64,000 nucleotides of DNA from Patiria miniata. Its lineage: Eukaryota > Echinodermata > Asteroidea > Valvatida > Asterinidae. This document shows, piece after piece, positions 59,701-64,000 of the stretch (positions are counted from its first letter, which is position 1; every line of letters starts with the position of its first letter). A program made the translations under genes and the position numbers. The stretch covers positions 18,217,334 through 18,281,333 of the forward strand of contig NW_024037074.1 in NCBI RefSeq assembly GCF_015706575.1, written 5' to 3'. Below the pieces are notes generated by a model. That model was not told the DNA's origin. It saw nothing but the letters and a program-made list of their open reading frames with translations, and did not search any database.

Positions 59701-62700
59701 TATAGTGACAGGACTGTAGCAGCCCCCTCACTTCCTAAGTTCGTAGCGCACAAAAACACCACGTGACTATAACATTACCACACATTATCTTGCCTCCAAG
59801 TACATGTACACAGCTTTTATAATCAACTTCACAAATTGTTAAAAACAATTATTGTCAAGTTTTTCATGTACGTTGTTTGATTTTTTTTTGTTGACAATTA
59901 CAATTTGGCACTTACAGTTTTATGGGACAATTTTCGGGGTTTCATTTTTGGTCAATTTTTTGGGTGACCGACCGACCGACACCAAAGTGAGTTGTAGAAG
60001 CTCGAGTTGCCAGAGCTTGCAAAGTTGTACTTTAAATCTGTGTACTGTTACACAGGTGACAGCGAGTGTTGTCAAGGTGGTCAACAACCTCCTCCAAGTT
60101 GATGCCAAGAAATTAAACGACACGTCAAGGGTGGCCAACTCCTCCTCGCGCGTTGTCCAAGCCTTGGAGAAGCAGATCTCCAACGTCCTCGCGGCAGGAA
60201 AGAACGTCAGCGAGATCAGGACCAGCGTCGCTGTCGTGGCGATGAATTTCGACCCCGAGTTACTCAGCAACGGGGTCGGGTTTAGGGCTATTTCTGGGGG
60301 AAACGACAGCGATTCCCTGGCCGATGACGACATCGGTGTTTACCAAGGTTCCGATGATGAGATCCCCTTGGAGGAGGTTGAAGCATCCATAGAACTCCCT
60401 GCAGAGATACTAAAGAATCATCCTCCAGGTACTTACATATTTAACACTGGCGGATTGTCAACCTGTTTTCTGCAAGAATTATCTGACTTGAAGATTTAAA
60501 ACGCAGTGTTATTGAAATGATGGCTGTACGAATCAGAGGTGTTGATTTATCTTCTAAAGTTTCTGCTATACTGACCTTTGATACAGCACTTTTCTTGATT
60601 GTAACTCTGAGCAAAAATGTGAGCACAAATGTGAGTTTATCAAGAGATGTCCAAAACCCCCTCTAAATTCTTTTTTTTTTAATACATACAAAGTGTGCAG
60701 TGGTCAGTCGTTACTGTTGAAAAGGAAAATATATCCATAGATATTTAGAAATCGTTATTTATTGTGATTATAATGGGGTTTTGAAAAATCACATCTGGGT
60801 CATTCTATACATTTGGGATCCACTTTTTCCTGTCCCTGTTCCATCTTACATGTATGCTTTTGTAAATCTGATGCACGCATTTATGCAGTTGACAAAGGTT
60901 TTGCAAATGGACACACATGCAGTTGTCCTCCAAGGGTGATTATGAATATAGCAAACTACCTACTTACCGAGCAAATGGAGAAAAAAGTCGTAGTCGTAAA
61001 ACGCACTTTTGTTTTTACTTGAATAGCAAATTACATAATACCAAGGGAAAAAAGGGAAAGGAAAAATTAATGTCACACTTGAGGAATTTTGACCTTTTAC
61101 TCTAGAGATCTGACATATGATTTAAGACAAAATCATATATTCTCATATTTTATTATTCCCTGCTTTCCTCTGTATTGTTTTTCCACTTGCTATCAGGTAG
61201 CGCTGTGCCCATTAGTTTTGTCATGTATGACAGCAGTAACCTCTTCCGCTCCAAACTGATAGACAACAGTCAGTCCACGGACTCTCCCCGTACCATCGGC
61301 AGTCGAATCGTATCTGCCAGTGTGCTGAATACTGTCATCAATGGCCTCCCACCAGAAAGTCCCGTGGTCAACGCTTTCAACCTGCGAGTAAGTCAGGTAA
61401 GACTTATAAATTGGACTTTAATCCGATGACTTGATTATCGCATTATATTCTGAGCTGCTCATATATGGGTCACTCTATACATTTGGGGTACACATTCTTT
61501 TCTTGTCCCTGTTACATGGTTCTATAATTCTGATGTAGTCCAAGAGTGATTATATTAATAGCAAACTACCTGTACTCGACAAATAAGAATCATTTTGAAC
61601 TATTTTAACGAAAGATGAATAGCAAATTACAAAATACCAAAAATATACCAGACTCTGGACTCTGCATTTATAGAATGATAAAATTCCAGATGCAAAAGCC
61701 AGGACAGGATGAGACAAGAGTTGTTGACTTTTGACTTAACAAGTATTCCTAGACCAAATTTTTTTTCAGATGTTTAAGGGTTCCTTTTTGCACCCGTATT
61801 TTTGTTTTAATACATTTTTCACCAAACAATCATTAAAATGCAACATTCATAAAAGCTTAAACATGTGTACAGAGTACTAGGCCTAAGTCTAAACTCGTCT
61901 TACAAGCAAAATGTACATGCTATACAGCTTGGGTACCAAATAGGTGTTTCAGTTTCAGAAAAACAATGTGAAAACACCTGTGCAAATTGCTCCTTCCAGC
62001 TTGTAGGTATAGTGCTATTTAGTTCCATCTCATAGTACCTGTAGAAAGTGTGAACATTAATATACATGTAGTTCAGCAATTAATTTAGGGCTGCACTGCT
62101 GAGACGAAACATTTGGCACTGGTCACAATCTATCGTCATGATTCATTAACATAACTTGAAATAATTGTAATAGTCCAGTGTCAATAACAGTTGACAGGTC
62201 CCAATGAAGACCCAGATCGATTGGAGCAATGTGTCTTCTGGGACTTCAATCTTCGTGACGGCATCGGTGATTGGTCGACTGAAGGCTGCAGGAAGGGACC
62301 TGCCGTCAACGGGCGAACAGTATGCCTGTGTGACCACGCCACCAACTTCGCTGTCCTGGTGGTGAGACAGTATACACATTTATTTTTGACTGACAGTAAA
62401 GTCTTTTCAAGTGTGATTTACCTGGAGGGTTGCATATTCCCAAAGAGAATCGATTAGTACTAGGATATGAGGGGCATCGATTAGCATCGTGCATGGACGT
62501 AGAGACATACACAGAGGTGGAAACTAGTTGAGAGTGTTGGCTCTAAGGGAGGCTCTTTAAAATCTGATTTTCAAGGGAACTTCACAACATTTCGGGTGAC
62601 ATGGAAGCTTTGCATGCATACTTTCACTATCCCATAATGTTATTCTTTCGTGTGTTCCTTTGCAGAATATTCACGGTCAGAAGTATGACAGTTTTGCCTT

Positions 62701-64000
62701 GGATGTCATCAGCAAGCTTGGGTGTAGTGTCTCTATCGTGGCACTCGTTATCACCATCCTCATATATTCGGCCACAAGGTAATTGATGCACCTTCCAACT
62801 TTGTGTGCTAACAATGCTGATTGCAATCAAGGTCTGATTGAGGTATAGACAATGTATTCCTTTCTCACCTGCCCATGCCTGACCATACAACAACAATCTC
62901 ACGTATATTTTGCGATTTCAGCTGACGAGCAGTTTAGTCATTTTGAGTCACAGAATGTTTCCCCATTAATCCAACAATAGGTCGTTGAGATCGAAGACAG
63001 CCAGCCATATCCTCATCAGTTTCTGCTGCTCCTTGCTGCTCCTGTACCTCGTCTTCTTGGCCGGTGTCGAGAAGACCTCCTCCTCCTCCCGCGCTGGATG
63101 CATTGCTGCAGCTGTCTTGATGCACTACTTTGCCCTGACCTCCGTGGCATGGATGGGCGTAGAGGCTGCTAACCTGTACCTGAAGTTGGTTAAGATCTTC
63201 AATGCTGACGTGGAGCACTTCATGATCAAGGCGTCCCTTGTAGCCTGGGGTAGGTATATAGCACAACGTAAATCACTTGTGAGACATTTGGCTGTTTGGG
63301 GAATGTGCCATGGAAACCAATTGCGCCACGAGGCCAATGAGATGGAAACACAAGATATTAATCTATGCTCCGAGCATACGTAGGATAAAAACATTATTTT
63401 CAAGTACACTTTGTAATGAAAGTAATAGGGGTCATTGAACTGTACCAGTAATTATGCACAGTGCCCTCTATTGTCGTGTACACGGATGCAAGCATGTGAT
63501 TTGGCTCTCTGTGTGGGTAGCCATCTTGTATGTATACATAACACATCACCGGTAGCTAGCTCGATCAGTACGCTCAAGTGTTCTTTAAAATCCAATCCAT
63601 CTGATAATTACAAACTTTATCCTATAGATCATGCATATCTATCAGAAGAATATAAAATCAATTTTGAAGACCTCTATTACGGATATATTTGATCACTCAT
63701 TTTCATTCTTAAAATCTTAATTTGCTTTCTTGTTATTGTATGACGGTTTAGGCCTTATGCGGGCTGGTACAAGTCATCGGCTGAATTATTCTCATATTTC
63801 ACTTTTAAACTTGCAGGATTTCCTGCACTTGTCATCACTGTGATTTTGGCAGTGGATTATGAGCAGTACAATAATGAACACAGGTACATGAATGGCATCA
63901 ATCTTAATTTCAAACGAGTTGTTTTGAAGATATAATCATGGTGGTTGGGGTTTTTGGTTCTGCTGTTTCAATTGAAGTACGATTCGCCAACAAAATGCCC
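44693..64000 (+). CDS. Adhesion GPCR gene B (21 of 22 coding exons in window; 3' end beyond edge)
   Basis: Coding exons: 44727-44782, 47154-47237, 49752-49816, 50012-50107, 50437-50574, 51623-51727, 52735-52992, 53613-53769, 54007-54220, 55381-55561, 55927-56220, 56826-57156, 57328-57454, 57939-58109, 59135-59287, 60056-60428, 61197-61387, 62191-62361, 62666-62778, 62981-63249, 63817-63883. All phases match gene A and no stop interrupts them. Length differs only by a 9-base loss in exon 4 and a 3-base gain in exon 10. The GPS triad (His-Ala-Thr) and four GPS cysteines are kept, so it looks functional. The exon with TM5-TM7 and the tail should lie about 0.35 kb past the window edge. Same architecture and likely role as gene A. 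Exon 2 is far more diverged than the rest. Confidence 0.9.
45360..46935. mobile_element. Long fold-back element in intron 1 of gene B
   Basis: Arms of about 250-280 bp: left CACGCAATGAGTGCTTGCT, later AAAGATCGAAGGTTATGTAT and CCCCAGATCAGAATAAT; right has their reverse complements from about 46672 to 46935. The interior (about 1 kb) has long T-runs and an ATTTT-type simple repeat (45961-46080). Not present in gene A. Confidence 0.85.
45961..46080 (+). repeat. ATTTT-type simple repeat
   Basis: Runs of TTTCA then ATTTT units. The Phe-rich open frame through it is an artefact. Confidence 0.9.
47154..47237 (+). CDS. Gene B exon 2: cysteine-rich EMI-like segment
   Basis: Acceptor TCAACCAG, donor GTTTGT, 84 bases as in gene A. 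Encodes VCSYTCTERYFERCFLFGW; all four cysteines and both C-x3-C spacings kept, most other residues changed. Confidence 0.8.
48105..48870. mobile_element. Fold-back element in intron 2 of gene B
   Basis: Left arm has AAAGGTCCACATAGCCTTGG, ACAGCGCGAACAGCGACCTC and TATGCAAATCAGTTGG; the right arm (48660-48870) has the complements in reverse order. The single-copy middle is about 340 bp. Intron 2 of gene A is only 516 bp and lacks it. Confidence 0.82.
49752..49816 (+). CDS. Gene B exon 3: end of EMI-like segment
   Basis: Acceptor TTTTACAG, donor GTAAGT. TTACYRCCPGWTGSTSTGC; the CCPGWTG form is even closer to EMI consensus than in gene A. Confidence 0.85.
50012..50107 (+). CDS. Gene B exon 4: EGF-like module 1
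   Basis: Acceptor TTCGTAG, donor GTGAGT. CTTACPNGGVC then CGTCNRGFYSPLC. Three residues shorter than gene A between cysteines 1 and 2; frame kept. Confidence 0.87.
50437..50574 (+). CDS. Gene B exon 5: EGF-like module 2
   Basis: Acceptor TTCGTAG, donor GTAAGT, 138 bases as in gene A (CTGIVNCIDVFCSNSSDQRC). Confidence 0.86.
50918..51001. repeat. Short inverted repeat in intron 5 of gene B
   Basis: ACTGGTTCCCTGAC at the left and GTCAGGGAACCAG at the right, about 80 bases in total. Resembles a tiny MITE or stem-loop; no counterpart seen in gene A. Confidence 0.6.
51415..51545. repeat. CATCCT-type pyrimidine minisatellite in intron 5 of gene B
   Basis: Shorter relative of the array at 19739-20165, with units close to CTCATCCTCAACCTCATT. 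The length difference shows expansion in A or contraction in B. Confidence 0.85.
51623..51727 (+). CDS. Gene B exon 6: EGF-like module 3
   Basis: Acceptor TTTGCCAG, donor GTGAGT. CYPGSCTNAQCTCSSGF, GTDCRT. Confidence 0.87.
52735..52992 (+). CDS. Gene B exon 7: ectodomain segment
   Basis: Acceptor TTCCTAG, donor GTAAGT, 258 bases as in gene A. The gene A N-glycosylation site NWT is NWI here. Confidence 0.86.
53613..53769 (+). CDS. Gene B exon 8: ectodomain segment
   Basis: Acceptor GCACTAAG, donor GTAGGT. DCTTSTTGNSFNRNNPATDL; open and in phase. More substituted than neighbouring exons. The putative N-glycosylation sites of gene A are partly lost. Confidence 0.8.
54007..54220 (+). CDS. Gene B exon 9: ectodomain segment
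   Basis: Acceptor TTTTACAG, donor GTTAAA, 214 bases. YVRSTSGGCLKLYDRD carries a cysteine where gene A has tyrosine. Confidence 0.84.
54560..54905 (-). mobile_element. 5'-truncated non-LTR retrotransposon (RTE-like) in intron 9 of gene B
   Basis: On the minus strand the reading frame has KIKEIKWRWAGHLARR, DNRWTKILTEWQP and GRRRRGRQRRWKDEI, the typical C-terminal tail of LINE reverse transcriptases. The 3' end on that strand is TGATTATGATGATGATGA, a short repeat tail as in RTE-type elements. Absent from intron 9 of gene A. Confidence 0.85.
54907..55095. repeat. G/T-rich minisatellite in intron 9 of gene B
   Basis: Units near GTGTGCCAATGGTTGCATGG and GGTTGGGCTTGGTGTG, partner of 23370-23590. 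Sits directly beside the RTE-like fragment. Confidence 0.78.
55205..55315. repeat. Two adjacent palindromes in intron 9 of gene B
   Basis: 55274-55315 is a perfect 42-bp palindrome (half-site AGTAAACTCAAGCAGGACAT). Immediately before it, 55205-55270 is an imperfect palindrome built from GCTGAATACAAGGAATGC and its complement. Gene A has only the right half of the 42-bp palindrome (near 23595-23615). Confidence 0.9.
55381..55561 (+). CDS. Gene B exon 10: FN3/Ig-like strand region
   Basis: Acceptor ATGATAG, donor GTAGGT. Three bases longer than gene A (extra Val in YSGVARSG). Confidence 0.85.
55927..56220 (+). CDS. Gene B exon 11: FN3/Ig-like region
   Basis: Acceptor CCTTACAG, donor GTGAGT, 294 bases. 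YSVILSAVDNAGNVKHSRRF. Confidence 0.86.
56826..57156 (+). CDS. Gene B exon 12: FN3/Ig-like region
   Basis: Acceptor TCTCGTAG, donor GTATGT, 331 bases, only a few residues different from gene A (NMSDDNSGNW). Confidence 0.87.
57328..57454 (+). CDS. Gene B exon 13: ectodomain segment
   Basis: Acceptor CATCATCAG, donor GTAAGG. VRTIEWLLFDNHTGTEIEHG. Confidence 0.86.
57939..58109 (+). CDS. Gene B exon 14: ectodomain segment before GAIN
   Basis: Acceptor CCACTCAG, donor GTGAGT. CESDRCLCIPIGDC; phase 0 both ends. Confidence 0.87.
58197..58918. mobile_element. 722-bp inverted-terminal-repeat element with 4-bp target duplication, intron 14 of gene B
   Basis: Termini CGTCGCAGAGCTGACA and TGTCAGCTCTGCGACG are perfect over 16 bp; target duplication ATTT at 58193-58196 and 58919-58922. 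Gene A has the uninterrupted target (GCAATATTTATAT near 26500). Inside are repeats of GACAAACTGACGAATAA-type sequence and two alternating GC/GT tracts (near 58500 and 58625). No transposase frame. Confidence 0.93.
59135..59287 (+). CDS. Gene B exon 15: start of GAIN domain
   Basis: Acceptor TACTTTAG, donor GTAAGC. Almost identical to gene A exon 15 (one replaced residue, DNIV to DSIV). Confidence 0.88.
60056..60428 (+). CDS. Gene B exon 16: GAIN domain
   Basis: Acceptor TTACACAG, donor GTACTT (weaker than the gene A GTAAGT). 373 bases, open. Same acidic loop as gene A. Confidence 0.86.
61197..61387 (+). CDS. Gene B exon 17: GAIN-B
   Basis: Acceptor GCTATCAG. The tandem donors nine bases apart (61388 and 61397) are conserved here, which supports real alternative use. 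Confidence 0.86.
62191..62361 (+). CDS. Gene B exon 18: GPS
   Basis: Acceptor ATAACAG, donor GTGAGA. Same GPS as gene A (CVFWDF, CLCDHATNFAVLV). The first codon is TTG against GTG in A. Confidence 0.91.
62666..62778 (+). CDS. Gene B exon 19: TM1
   Basis: Acceptor CTTTGCAG, donor GTAATT. LGCSVSIVALVITILIYSAT. Confidence 0.89.
62981..63249 (+). CDS. Gene B exon 20: TM2-TM3 and start of TM4
   Basis: Acceptor ACAATAG, donor GTAGGT. WMGVEAANLYLKLVKIFN conserved; MHYFAL here against MHFFAL in gene A. Confidence 0.89.
63817..63883 (+). CDS. Gene B exon 21: TM4
   Basis: Acceptor ACTTGCAG, donor GTACAT. FPALVITVILAVDYEQYNNE. Last exon inside the window. Confidence 0.87.

Larger units (their letters stand above)
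37980..64000 (+). repeat. Segmental duplication, copy B (continues past the window)
   Basis: Direct tandem partner of 11030-31581. It is about 5.5 kb longer because of insertions: 38272-38534, a block at 39735-40990, longer introns 2, 5, 7 and 9 of the receptor gene, and 58197-58918. Gene order and strand are the same. Confidence 0.95.

Noticed and set aside
1..64000. CRISPR array, bacterial operon or defence system
   Set aside because: Repeats are animal transposons and minisatellites; no regular repeat-spacer array and no prokaryotic genes are present.

Overview
The window is eukaryotic, intron-rich animal DNA. The short palindromic transposons, the mosaic of tRNA-type SINEs and non-LTR fragments, and an adhesion GPCR with a signal peptide, EGF-like repeats, a GAIN/GPS module and a 7TM region point to an invertebrate deuterostome. 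An echinoderm is my best guess; amphioxus or a hemichordate is not excluded. Species assignment is inference only. Nothing bacterial is present: no operons, no CRISPR.

Layout. (1) 1-6269: no convincing coding exon; repeats include a hAT-type miniature element with an 8-bp target duplication (1608-1885), a fold-back element (3332-3797) and a SINE-like unit (4878-5172). (2) 6270-7512: an intact single-coding-exon class A (rhodopsin-like) GPCR of 412 residues, with a splice acceptor 4 bp before its ATG. (3) 7513-11030: repeat-rich spacer. (4) 11030-31581 and 37980-64000 are two copies of one tandem segmental duplication, period about 27 kb. Each carries a candidate TATA promoter, a candidate 5' non-coding exon and one multi-exon adhesion GPCR gene.

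Gene A (15745-32851) was rebuilt exon by exon: 22 coding exons join in frame with GT/AG boundaries to give 1512 residues. Order: signal peptide, cysteine-rich EMI-like segment, three EGF-like modules, a long region of predicted beta-sandwich (FN3/Ig-like) repeats, GAIN domain with GPS (His-Ala/Thr cleavage site, residues 1049-1051), ADGRG-like 7TM, and a 195-residue cytoplasmic tail with 23/24-residue tandem repeats. Its last 13 residues and stop codon lie in DNA homologous to a fold-back transposon found elsewhere in the window. Gene B (44693 to beyond 64000) has the same exons 1-21 with identical phases and no stops. Its last exon (TM5-TM7 and tail) falls outside the window.

The two copies act as natural empty-site controls for each other: several transposons (hAT element, 722-bp 4-bp-TSD element, mariner-like fold-backs, SINE, RTE-like fragment) are present in one copy and absent from the matching position of the other. 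Divergence is uneven. Exons 3-21 and many 3' introns are nearly identical, whereas the signal-peptide exon and above all exon 2 differ strongly while keeping their cysteines. This suggests gene conversion or diversifying selection at the N-terminus. 33015-37980 lies between the two aligned segments and is mostly repeats.
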